Assembly: GCA_046155505.1 (NCBI GenBank)
Contig: JBJXFK010000153.1
Location: forward strand, 1-11,785
DNA: 11,785 nt
Direction: 5' to 3'
From: JBJXFK01 sp046155505
Lineage (GTDB): Bacteria; Planctomycetota; Phycisphaerae; UBA1845; Fen-1342
Shown: piece after piece, positions 1 to 5,979 of the stretch
How positions within the stretch are numbered: position 1 is the stretch's first letter
Layout: every line of letters starts with the position of its first letter
Translations under genes and position numbers: made by a program
Notes under the pieces: generated by a model
What the model was told of the DNA's origin: nothing
Database searches by the model: none
The model's input: only the letters and a program-made list of their open reading frames with translations

Positions 1-91
1 AACAAAGGGACAACGGAACGCCGGTCGCGCGGGGCGGGCGGGCGTTGAAGAGGTGGTGCCCCGGGTTGCGAAGTCGGCACGGCACCCGGAG

Positions 92-119
92 GGGGCGCGG
101 GGCGCAGGGCGCGGGGCGC
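92..119. repeat. Heptanucleotide tandem array (GGGGCGC x4)
   Basis: Four consecutive 7-base units read GGGGCGC, GGGGCGC, AGGGCGC and GGGGCGC. A degenerate 8-base unit follows. The array is in non-coding DNA. It is one of three arrays in this window with a 7-bp period but different unit sequences (see 807-841 and 3346-3380). Confidence 0.75.
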
Positions 120-162
120 GCGGGCGCTTTTGTTGCGAAAATGTCGGCGCGCAGTGGGGCGA

Positions 163-201
163 TGGAGGTGGCGGGAATCGAACCCGCCGGCGCTTTGGCC
201 G
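163..201 (-). tRNA. Partial tRNA-like 3' end (T arm and acceptor strand)
   Basis: Read on the minus strand, a T stem GCGGG, a canonical T loop TTCGATT and its partner CCCGC are followed by a seven-base acceptor strand CACCTCC and an A as discriminator. No CCA is encoded. Just before the T stem, CGGC-CAAAGC-GCCG could form a variable arm. The 3' end resembles that of tmRNA and of some class II tRNAs. I could not find a matching 5' acceptor strand (GGAGGTG or GGGGGTG) or a D arm within about 600 bases upstream, nor a tmRNA tag frame ending in small hydrophobic residues. It may be a tRNA or tmRNA remnant, an attachment-site copy left by an integrated element, or the acceptor half of a permuted tmRNA whose other half lies before position 1. 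A complete tRNA is not supported. Confidence 0.45.
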
Positions 202-236
202 ACTTGTCTTGCGACACTTCGACCTTGCGCCGCCAC

Positions 237-258
237 GAATCCGCGCTTCCGCGGATTC
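237..258. repeat. Perfect 9-bp hairpin
   Basis: GAATCCGCG and CGCGGATTC form a perfect nine-base stem around a four-base loop. There is no T run after it on either strand, so it does not look like an intrinsic terminator. It lies about 40 bases upstream of the tRNA-like 3' end on the minus strand and could belong to the same structured RNA. Confidence 0.6.
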
Positions 259-507
259 ACAACACAGCGCGGCTCGTTTTGGAGTCTTTGCTGCCGAGCG
301 ACCGCGAGCGGAGGTCTTGTGCTGAAGCGTTGCCTAGCTTCGGCTATCTGCGGGCACATTCTCCGGACACGGGATTAGCCGTTGCCCAGGACGCCGACGA
401 TTTTGAGTCGGCGGCGACGGAGAACGCGCGGCACGAATTCGGCGGCGCAGCCTCGGGCTTGATTCGCGACCGGGACCGAGGCGGCGGATCCGGCGCTACG
501 CCAAATT

Positions 508-533
508 GAACGCCGCGATTGCGCGCGGTGTTC
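508..533. repeat. Ten-base-pair hairpin
   Basis: GAACGCCGCG pairs with CGCGGTGTTC (one G-U wobble in RNA) around the loop ATTGCG. A short CTTTGAG follows on the plus strand, too poor in T for a confident intrinsic terminator. Its role is unknown. Confidence 0.5.
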
Positions 534-701
534 TTTGAGTGTGCAAATGCGCTGCGGTGTCGCTTTGGCGCGAGAACGCAACGGTGCCGTTGAGGGCCTC
601 GGAGACCTGCGCTGCGCGGTGCTCAAGTCCGACCGGCGACGTCGGGGGTTTGAGTCGTGCATCGCGGGTTGGGGTGGCCTCGTGCGAATGCGCTTCCTGC
701 T

Positions 702-751
702 TGCATCACGGGTTGTAAAGCCGTGATGCAGAGACGGGTTGAAAACCCGTC
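702..751. repeat. Twin hairpin repeat
   Basis: There are two adjacent stem-loops. TGCATCACGG/CCGTGATGCA is a perfect ten-base stem with a nine-base loop (702-730). GACGGGTT/AACCCGTC is a perfect eight-base stem with loop GAA (733-751). Two perfect stems two bases apart, outside any gene, are typical of REP/BIME-like interspersed repeats. From memory, the GACGGGTT-type hairpin recurs in planctomycete genomes; this cannot be checked here. Confidence 0.6.
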
Positions 752-806
752 CCACAAGAGCGCTCGCCGGTCACGCACTGTGTTGTTTTGGGCCAGGCAC
801 CTCCTC

Positions 807-841
807 GAAGGTCGAAGGTTGAAGGTCGAAGGCCGAAGGTC
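807..841. repeat. Heptanucleotide tandem array (GAAGGTC x5)
   Basis: Five consecutive 7-base units read GAAGGTC, GAAGGTT, GAAGGTC, GAAGGCC and GAAGGTC. Variation is confined to the last two bases. The array lies in non-coding DNA. Confidence 0.8.
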
Positions 842-1098
842 GGATGCGCGACGGGCGCGTCCGGGCTCGGCCTTCAGATTTCTGCTGCGGACTCCTTTTT
901 CAGACGCCGCGCGCGGTCGACCGGCACGCGGTGAGTACTCGGGGGAAGTATTGGTGCGCGCGGCGGCGCAGAGCAAGGGGGAAATGGTGCGCGGGCAAGA
1001 GGTGAACGGTGGTGGGCGGATTTGAGCGGGTTTGGTGAGGGGATGGCGATCTGACGAAGACATGCCGACTGCGGCGTCGCGATGCCACCAGCCGAGAA

Positions 1099-1135
1099 GG
1101 ACATGCTTACGCGGAGTACCGCGAAAGCATGCCAC
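1099..1135. repeat. Palindrome A, copy 1
   Basis: A nested inverted repeat: CATGCTT/AAGCATG outside and CGCGG-AGTA-CCGCG inside. It matches the copy at 1472-1509 in the same orientation with only a few differences. Its right end contains the first ATG of the recombinase fragment and its left part is open in the same frame (…HAYAEYRESMP…), so it sits exactly at the 5' break of that gene. Confidence 0.75.
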
Positions 1136-1446
1136 GCGCCCCCGGCGAGGATGCCCCCCTCTTCCGCTCGGCGATCCGCCGCACCAAACGGCTCGGCGAC
1201 GCGGCGATGACCGGCAACGACATCCTGCGCATGGTCAAGCGCCGTTTCAAAGCCGCGGGGTTGCCGGCACACCGGCTGACGTGTCATTCATTTCGGGCGA
1301 CGACGATTACCGATCTGCTGGATCAGGGTGTGGCGCTGGAAGACGTGCAGTTCCTGGCCGGGCATTCCGATCCGCGCACGACGCGGCTGTACGATCGCCG
1401 CAAGCGGCAGGTGACGCGGAATATTGTGGAGAGGATTTCGATATAG
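1129..1446 (+). pseudogene. Tyrosine recombinase (integrase) C-terminal remnant
   Basis: The 105-residue product matches the C-terminal half of a lambda-integrase/XerD-type catalytic domain. Seen in the sequence: HSFR (His53, Arg56), the GHSDPRTT box (His79) and the nucleophile context RLYDRR (Tyr88). The family also needs a first catalytic Arg in box I and an N-terminal DNA-binding SAM-like domain, and full proteins usually have 290-400 residues. Both are absent, so the fragment cannot be an active recombinase. The missing part ends precisely at palindrome A copy 1. It terminates with TAG 29 bases before palindrome A copy 2 (1475). The fragment may be the relic of a mobile element; an alternative is that a full gene was interrupted by the repeat. 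Confidence 0.75.
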
Positions 1447-1471
1447 GAGCGCGATCGCATCGCAGCGTTGA

Positions 1472-1509
1472 ACAGCATGCTGACGCGGAGTACCGCGACA
1501 GCATGCCAC
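1472..1509. repeat. Palindrome A, copy 2
   Basis: AGCATGC and GCATGCT arms enclose CGCGG-AGTA-CCGCG. It has the same layout and orientation as copy 1 at 1099-1135. Together the two copies bracket the recombinase remnant as direct repeats about 370 bases apart. It also lies just past the 3' end of the minus-strand small exported protein gene. Confidence 0.75.
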
Positions 1510-1555
1510 TCACCGACTATTGCTGCTTAACCGAGGCGAGTCGAAGCTCGACAAT

Positions 1556-1906
1556 CTATGGTAAAATCCAAATCGGATATGATCCTCTAACAACAATAGC
1601 CACAAGGACATCATTAGAGTCGAAATACAGATAGACGCGCCGAGAGTCGAATGGTGCGAAGTGGTCGTGGAACGGCAGCCACCATGCCAAGTCGTTTCCC
1701 GGTTTTTCAACGCTTCCATCTGTGGCAGCGAGTACTTCGGCCCTGGTCAAGCCACTCTGCAGCGACGGAGTCTTTTCCGAGGCGGAATTCTCGGGTCGTA
1801 GCTTCCAGGAACGAACGACACAATCCTGAGTCGCGCATGACGCTTGAAACACGGCAACAACGACACAAACACCCGAAATAATCCTGAATGCGATGGCGTG
1901 TCCCAA
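1556..1906 (-). CDS. Small exported protein, putative Rhs partner
   Basis: The product is 116 residues. A hydrophobic N-terminus (about residues 7-23) ends in FQASC, a possible but imperfect lipobox (Gln at -3), so it is secreted or lipid-anchored. Residues 52-64 (GLTRAEVLAATDG) and a following beta-rich stretch (VYLYFDSNDVLVAIVV, 91-106) resemble small periplasmic lipoproteins of SmpA/BamE type; this is a weak likeness, not a family assignment. The start is TTG at 1906, chosen because a perfect AGGAGG lies eight bases upstream inside the end of the Rhs frame. The Rhs stop codon is one base before this TTG, so the two are probably translationally coupled. By eye its base composition is less GC-rich than that of neighbours, which fits transfer. 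Position suggests an immunity protein for the Rhs tail (inference). Confidence 0.65.
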   Translation of the reverse strand: MGHAIAFRIISGVCVVVAVFQASCATQDCVVRSWKLRPENSASEKTPSLQSGLTRAEVLAATDGSVEKPGNDLAWWLPFHDHFAPFDSRRVYLYFDSNDVLVAIVVRGSYPIWILP

Positions 1907-1907
1907 T

Positions 1908-3077
1908 TCACAGCCCTCCTGACACGGGCGTGCCTGGCGATAATCCTTGTCCCGGATAGCCCGTCACGCCTGACGTATCTAACCCGCACTTCTTAGCCGC
2001 TTCCATGGCGGCCGAGTTACTGTTGGGGCCGCATACGAAGTATGTGGGATACTTCGCATCCATGATGTTCTTGAGGCACTCACAAGCGTTGTTTCCACCC
2101 AGCATTGGCTTGAACGTCTGCGGGCCACCGCCACCGTCCGCAGGCCCGCCGGTGTCACCCCAAGGCCCACTGCTGCTGCTGAAAGAGTTTCCGGCCCTAG
2201 ATTGCTTCGGATTTGGCTGCGGATCGATTGAACCGCGGGGACACATCCCGATCAGACCACATGGCCCCCAGTGCGCGTTCCCCTTATAGTTCTCTTTGCA
2301 TCCTGATTGTTCAAAATGGATGTACAAATGAAGCCCGCTGGCTTTGATTTCTGCGGTACACGTGCATGACGCGGCCGCTGCCGAGGCGGCGGTGCCGGGC
2401 GAAACGACTGACAACTCTCCCAATGAATCCGACCGGTTACACGGATCATTGAAAGCGTACGCGAGCAGATGTTTCCCACCTTCCTCCTGATAGGGATCCC
2501 TGCTCACCCACCTTCCCATCCTCGGCTCGTAATACCGATATCCCCAATACCCCAGCCCGGTCTCGTCGTCCCAGTATTTGGTCGAGAACCGGAACGGATT
2601 CGCCGTCGCGTACGAGCCGCCGGAGGCGGTCACGTTGCCGTACACGTCGTATTCGTACTTGGCCTTCAGCGCAGCGGATGCGGTCGTCTGCGCCCAATCG
2701 ACTACCTGCCCCACATTGCCGTTCGCGTCGTACAGGAACGCCAGCGATTGATCGTCGGTCGTTGCGGGCGTCGCGTTGGTGTCCTCGACCGCCAGGAGCC
2801 CGCCGATACCGCCGGCGGATTCCAGTCCGCCGCCGAGGTCGCGGCCCCAGGTGTACTTGCGCAGCACCGTGTTCACCGGCGTCGTGCCCGTGCCGCAGTC
2901 GAGTTCCATGACCATGAGCCAATTGTACCAAACGAACCGGCGGCGCTGGGAGAGATTCCAAGCCGAGCCGCCGAACCGGCCGTTGGGGGTGCGTGACGTA
3001 GCCGGCGGGCGAGGTCCGGTGTCGTGCAGCGCGCGGCCGCAAACGGATGCGAGGGTGCCCCGACTTCGTTGCCCCAA
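1908..3077 (-). CDS. Rhs-core protein fragment with Cys-rich C-terminal tail
   Basis: The open frame gives 389 residues from a TTG at 3077. Residues about 34-220 match the Rhs repeat-associated core: YDANGN (116-121), YEYDVYGN (141-148), then GLGYWGYRYYEPRMGRW (174-190) and VSRDP. Full Rhs proteins run to well over 1000 residues with many YD repeats, so most of the N-terminus is missing. Residues 1-33 come from repeat DNA, and a stop codon lies just upstream. The usual DPxG end of the core is degenerate here (DSLG, 217-220). Residues 221-389 form a variable tail with nine cysteines and GPNSNSAAMEAAKKCGL (350-366). In Rhs proteins this position carries the toxin or effector tip; I do not recognise its activity. 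It is followed by the small exported protein after one base. It is probably an orphan tip module or a decaying gene. Confidence 0.7.
   Translation of the reverse strand: MGQRSRGTLASVCGRALHDTGPRPPATSRTPNGRFGGSAWNLSQRRRFVWYNWLMVMELDCGTGTTPVNTVLRKYTWGRDLGGGLESAGGIGGLLAVEDTNATPATTDDQSLAFLYDANGNVGQVVDWAQTTASAALKAKYEYDVYGNVTASGGSYATANPFRFSTKYWDDETGLGYWGYRYYEPRMGRWVSRDPYQEEGGKHLLAYAFNDPCNRSDSLGELSVVSPGTAASAAAASCTCTAEIKASGLHLYIHFEQSGCKENYKGNAHWGPCGLIGMCPRGSIDPQPNPKQSRAGNSFSSSSGPWGDTGGPADGGGGPQTFKPMLGGNNACECLKNIMDAKYPTYFVCGPNSNSAAMEAAKKCGLDTSGVTGYPGQGLSPGTPVSGGL
1915..1920 (-). promoter_or_regulatory. Shine-Dalgarno AGGAGG deciding a TTG start
   Basis: AGGAGG on the minus strand lies eight bases before TTG at 1906 and overlaps the last codons of the Rhs frame. 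It is the strongest ribosome binding site in the window and the reason for accepting a TTG start. Confidence 0.7.
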
Positions 3078-3254
3078 CGGGGCTAAATAGCTTCAGCCTG
3101 CGGGCAACGCCCCGGGAAAGCGAGTCGCGTGGGGAAAGCGCCCTGAAAGGCGCTCCAAACGCCGCGATTTGAGCGCCCTTTCAGGGCTTCGTGCGTCGCG
3201 GGGCCTCAACCCAAGGCGTTGCCTTGGGCTGTAGCTGTGCTGCACCCTTGGTGC
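3071..3254. repeat. Cluster of short palindromic repeats
   Basis: Several hairpins lie head to tail: GCCCC-AAC-GGGGC (3071-3083), AGCGCC-CTGAAA-GGCGCT (3137-3154), GCCCT-TTC-AGGGC (3175-3187), CCCAAGGC-GTT-GCCTTGGG (3210-3228) and GCACC-CTT-GGTGC (3242-3254). None is followed by a T run. The stems differ in sequence, so this is a mosaic of small repeat modules and not one array. It fills most of the gap between the broken Rhs frame and truB and supplies the first codons of the Rhs frame. Confidence 0.65.
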
Positions 3255-3345
3255 GAATTCACCGCCGCCAGCACACTCCGCAGGAACGAGAAGCGCTTGC
3301 CCGCCGAGAGTGTCACGCACCCCTTCGCACCCGGCACGGTTCACG

Positions 3346-3380
3346 TTGCATTTTGCACTCTGCACTTTGCACTCGGCACT
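3346..3380. repeat. Heptanucleotide tandem array (TTGCACT x5)
   Basis: Five consecutive 7-base units read TTGCATT, TTGCACT, CTGCACT, TTGCACT and CGGCACT. The array ends 18 bases before the truB ATG. Each TTGCAC unit resembles a -35 hexamer, but none lies at the ideal 17-base spacing from the candidate -10 at 3386. Confidence 0.8.
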
Positions 3381-3385
3381 CCGCC

Positions 3386-3391
3386 TATCAT
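3386..3391 (+). promoter_or_regulatory. Candidate -10 box of truB (leaderless layout)
   Basis: TATCAT lies seven bases before the truB ATG and no SD is present. If used as a -10 element, transcription would start at or next to the ATG. The same layout occurs before dinG and the DUF418 gene. Confidence 0.35.
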
Positions 3392-3398
3392 CCGCCTC

Positions 3399-4118
3399 AT
3401 GGATGGAATCATCGTGCTCGACAAACCCGCCGGCATCAGCAGCGCCAAGGCGCTCTACAAAGTGCGCAAGCTCGTTGGTCAGAAAAAGAGCGGCCACGCC
3501 GGCACGCTCGACCCGGCCGCGACCGGCGTGCTCGTGCTGTGCCTCGGCAAAGCCACCAAACTCGTCGAGCAAATCATGGGCCTGCCCAAGGCCTATCGCG
3601 CCGCAGCGCGGCTCGACGTGACCAGCGAGAGTTTTGATAGCGACCGACCGCTTATCCCGGTCGATTGCCCAAGCGTGCCCGACGCCGCGAGCGTTGCTGC
3701 GGCGATGCAGACGTTCGAAGGCGATATCGAGCAGATGCCGCCCGCGGTCAGCGCCCTGAAAATCGGCGGGCGGCGAGCCTATCGCATGAAGATCGACGTC
3801 GCCGAAGCGCAGCTCCGCCCGCGCGCGGCACGCATCTATTGGCTCAAGCTGCACGCCTATGACTGGCCCACGCTTGACTTCGAGATGGCCTGCGGCCGCG
3901 GCACATACGTACGCAGCGTCATCCGCGATTGGGGCGCGAAGCTGTCCGCCGGCGGCTGCCTGACCGCGCTGCGCCGCACGCAGGTCGGTCCGTTTCATAT
4001 CGACGACTCGTGGACTCTCGAACGCATCGAGACGCAGCCGCAAGCGTGTCTGATTCCGCTGGAGCGGGCCGCGGAAATGATCGCGTCCGAGCGCGAACCG
4101 CCGCTGCGGCCGTGCTAA
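3399..4118 (+). CDS. truB: tRNA pseudouridine(55) synthase TruB
   Basis: The enzyme isomerises U55 in the T loop of elongator tRNAs to pseudouridine. The product has 239 residues from ATG at 3399, the first Met that starts with the family's usual MDGIIVLDKPAG. The catalytic motif GHAGTLDPAATG carries the nucleophilic Asp38. KIGGRRAYRM holds the conserved Tyr, and CGRGTYVRSVIRDWG is the conserved RGTY(V/I)RS motif. E. coli TruB has 314 residues; the shorter length here means little or no C-terminal PUA-type domain, as in other short TruB forms. Upstream in-frame codons (to 3219) run through hairpins and the 7-bp array and are unlikely to be translated. There is no SD. It is first in a plus-strand run with NAD kinase, separated by a 195-base gap that holds the large inverted repeat. 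Confidence 0.93.
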   Translation: MDGIIVLDKPAGISSAKALYKVRKLVGQKKSGHAGTLDPAATGVLVLCLGKATKLVEQIMGLPKAYRAAARLDVTSESFDSDRPLIPVDCPSVPDAASVAAAMQTFEGDIEQMPPAVSALKIGGRRAYRMKIDVAEAQLRPRAARIYWLKLHAYDWPTLDFEMACGRGTYVRSVIRDWGAKLSAGGCLTALRRTQVGPFHIDDSWTLERIETQPQACLIPLERAAEMIASEREPPLRPC

Positions 4119-4142
4119 GCGACTACTCACAATGGCGTGACG

Positions 4143-4212
4143 TCGCGCGGGGAGCATCGGCGTCTTCGCCGGTGCGAATTCGATGCGCACCGGCCGGAGG
4201 CCGATGCTCCCC
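4143..4212. repeat. Large inverted repeat B, copy 1
   Basis: The left arm GGGGAGCATCGG…GCCGGTGC and the right arm GCACCGG…CCGATGCTCCCC pair over about 26 bases with an internal mismatch (left arm GCGTCTTCGCC, right arm GGCCGGAGGCC). The loop is about 11 bases. The left flank GTCGCGCG is shared with other copies and gives the copy an orientation (here plus). It lies between truB and the NAD kinase gene and has no T run after it. Confidence 0.85.
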
Positions 4213-4300
4213 GTTGCAGAACCGTGAATCACAATTTGGTGCGCGGTTATACTGCGCACGACGTGGAGCGGTGCCGCAGTGCCCGCGACGCACACGCAGC

Positions 4301-4305
4301 AAAGG
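4301..4305 (+). promoter_or_regulatory. Probable Shine-Dalgarno of the NAD kinase gene
   Basis: AAAGG lies eight bases before ATG at 4314. It supports that start over in-frame codons further upstream, which run through inverted repeat B. A TATACT at 4248-4253 is a possible -10, without a clear -35. Confidence 0.4.
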
Positions 4306-4313
4306 CGCACGCG

Positions 4314-5156
4314 ATGCTTCGAGTCGCACTGATCGGATCGCCGCAAAAATCGACCGCGGCCGATCTGCTGGATCGCACGCGGCGCTGGCTGGCGCAGCGC
4401 GTCGAGATCGTTTTCAGCGAGATCACGTTCGATGCTTCGCGGGCGCTGGCGAGCAAGCCCGACGTGCTGTTCGTCCTCGGCGGCGACGGCACGCTGATCG
4501 CCGTCGTGCAGAGTCTCCGGCAAAACCAGATTCCCATCGTCGGCATCAACCTCGGCAAGCTCGGCTTTCTGGCCGAATTCAATATCGATCAGCTCGAACA
4601 GGACGGCGAGTTTCTCTTCAGCGGCGTATTGCCGGTGACGCGCCGTATTCTGCTGCATGTGCGCATTCAGAATGGCGAGAGCGGGTCGTTCGAGGCGCTC
4701 GCCGTCAACGATTGCGTCGTGCTCAACGGCCCGCCCTATCGCATGATCGAGCTGCGCATGGAAGCCGACGGCGACAGCGTGGCCGAGCTGCGTGGCGACG
4801 GCATGATCATCGCCACTCCGTCCGGTTCCACGGCGCACAATCTCTCCGCGGGCGGGCCGATCCTCGAACCGACCGCCGAGAGTCTGATCCTCACGCCGGT
4901 TTGTCCGCACGCGCTGACGTTTCGGCCGCTGGTCATGAATTCCAGTCGGCGGCTGACGCTGCAAGTCACGCGGGCCAACGAGGGCACGACGGCGGTGATC
5001 GACGGTCAGATTACCCGTCCGCTGCGCGCGACCGATCGACTGACGATTACTCGCTATCCGGCGGATTTTCTGCTCGTGCGAAATCCGGTGCGCTCGCCGT
5101 GGTATTCGCTGCGGCGAAAACTAATGTGGGGCGAAGCGCCCAAGAATGTGAGTTGA
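4314..5156 (+). CDS. nadK: NAD(+)/NADH kinase
   Basis: The enzyme phosphorylates NAD to NADP in the cytoplasm, using ATP or polyphosphate. The product is 280 residues, within the bacterial range. Motifs in order: GGDGT (56-60) of the nucleotide site; GINLGKLGFLAE (77-88); the AVND motif; and DGMIIATPSGSTAHNLSAGG, the glycine-rich NAD-binding loop with the TPxGSTA signature. The end (…WYSLRRKLMWGEAP) is also typical. The ATG at 4314 is chosen from homology of the N-terminus (MLRVALIGSP) and an AAAGG eight bases upstream. Neighbours are truB and the HTH-EIIA gene on the same strand, each junction carrying a copy of inverted repeat B. Confidence 0.93.
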   Translation: MLRVALIGSPQKSTAADLLDRTRRWLAQRVEIVFSEITFDASRALASKPDVLFVLGGDGTLIAVVQSLRQNQIPIVGINLGKLGFLAEFNIDQLEQDGEFLFSGVLPVTRRILLHVRIQNGESGSFEALAVNDCVVLNGPPYRMIELRMEADGDSVAELRGDGMIIATPSGSTAHNLSAGGPILEPTAESLILTPVCPHALTFRPLVMNSSRRLTLQVTRANEGTTAVIDGQITRPLRATDRLTITRYPADFLLVRNPVRSPWYSLRRKLMWGEAPKNVS

Positions 5157-5174
5157 ATCGTCGTGCAACACACA

Positions 5175-5251
5175 GAGGAGCATCGGCCTCCGGCCGGTGC
5201 GAATTGAATTCCAACCGCAGCGGCGAGGACGCCGATGCTCCCCGCGCGATT
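5175..5251. repeat. Large inverted repeat B, copy 2 (reversed)
   Basis: The arms are GGAGCATCGGCC…GGTGCGAATT and GCGGCGAGGACGCCGATGCTCCCC (right arm). The CGCGCG flank is on the right side, and the GGACGCC variant that copy 1 has in its left arm is here in the right arm. This copy is therefore inverted relative to copy 1. It lies between the NAD kinase and HTH-EIIA genes. An in-frame upstream ATG of the EIIA gene (5197) falls inside it and is not credible as a start. Confidence 0.8.
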
Positions 5252-5274
5252 GTGATGGAAGCTACGAGTGGGCC

Positions 5275-5979
5275 ATGCCATTTCGAAACCTCACGCTCGA
5301 CGAACTCGCCCACCACATCGGCATGGATGTGCGCGAGGTCAAGCGTCTCGCCGATCGCGGCGTGTTGCCCGGACAACACGTGGGCGGCGCGTGGCGATTC
5401 AACCGCGCACAAATGCTCGAGTGGCTGCAACGCGAAATGCACCACCTCGAACCCGAGCAAATCGAGAGGCTCGAACGCGCGATGTCCGACGTGAAGGACG
5501 AGGTCTTCATCAGTCCCATGCTGCCGACCGAGGGAATTGAACTGAATTTGCCGGCACGCAGTAAAGCGTCGGTGATTCGCGAGCTCGTGAACTTGGCCGA
5601 TCGCGCGAATCTGCTCTATGACCCGCCTGCCATGCTCGCCGCGTTGCAGGATCGCGAGGAAATGTGCCCCACCGCCCTGCCTGGCGGCGTCGCGTTCCCG
5701 CATCCGCGCCGACCGCTTGAAAACGCCATCGGCGAACCGCTACTCTGCCTCGCCCGCGTGCCGGCGGGTATTCCCTTCGGCGCTCCCGACGGGCAACTGA
5801 CTGATCTGTTTGTCCTTGTGTGCGCACAGGACGAACGCCACCACCTGCGTACGCTCGCGCGGCTTTCGCTGCTGTTCTCATCCGGTGTCGGCGACGCGCT
5901 CCGCGGTACCGAAACACCGCACGAGGCGCTGATCGTGATTCAGGAGTTTGAGCAGCGCCTGCTAGCCGAGCGCAAATAA
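5275..5979 (+). CDS. Helix-turn-helix / PTS EIIA (fructose/nitrogen type) fusion protein
   Basis: The product has 234 residues from ATG at 5275. Residues 4-55 are an excisionase/MerR-like DNA-binding domain: LTLDELAHHIGMDVREVKR, then LADRGVLPGQHVGGAWRF and a recognition-helix tail. Residues about 78-232 match PTS EIIA domains of fructose/mannitol and PtsN type. The phosphoacceptor is His143 in GGVAFPHPRR, followed by the conserved LPxGVAxPHxR pattern and the later DLFVLVCAQDERHHLRTLARLS strand and helix. No EIIB, EIIC or HPr gene is in the window. The layout suggests a phosphorylation-controlled regulator and not a sugar transporter component (inference). Such HTH-EIIA proteins are known from planctomycetes. 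No good SD is visible. The gene lies 118 bases after NAD kinase. Confidence 0.85.
   Translation: MPFRNLTLDELAHHIGMDVREVKRLADRGVLPGQHVGGAWRFNRAQMLEWLQREMHHLEPEQIERLERAMSDVKDEVFISPMLPTEGIELNLPARSKASVIRELVNLADRANLLYDPPAMLAALQDREEMCPTALPGGVAFPHPRRPLENAIGEPLLCLARVPAGIPFGAPDGQLTDLFVLVCAQDERHHLRTLARLSLLFSSGVGDALRGTETPHEALIVIQEFEQRLLAERK

Larger units (their letters stand above)
202..1100. other. Stretch without a convincing gene
   Basis: Open frames occur on both strands, but their translations are dominated by Arg, Ala, Pro and Ser and show no domain or motif I recognise, and they overlap one another. The stretch holds hairpins (237-258, 508-533, 702-751) and a 7-bp tandem array (807-841). It looks like decayed intergenic DNA seeded with small repeats, next to the recombinase remnant. 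Confidence 0.5.

Noticed and set aside
163..804. A tmRNA gene spanning from the T arm to CACCTCC at 798-804 (the only exact acceptor match)
   Set aside because: The implied length of about 640 bases is too long, the sequence after the supposed 5' acceptor lacks the conserved tmRNA D-loop region, and no tag frame is found.
375..1135. Minus-strand open frames of 126 and 170 codons in the gene-free region
   Set aside because: They overlap each other, run through hairpins and the GAAGGTC array, and their sequence is low-complexity Arg/Pro/Ser with no motif.
3093..4964. A very long open frame on the minus strand opposite truB and the NAD kinase gene
   Set aside because: It is antisense to two genes with unmistakable family motifs, its translation is rich in Arg/Ala with no domain, and such frames are expected from high third-position GC.
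3929..5494. A long plus-strand frame overlapping truB, NAD kinase and EIIA in another frame
   Set aside because: It crosses three well-supported genes and two inverted repeats in the wrong frame and shows no domain.
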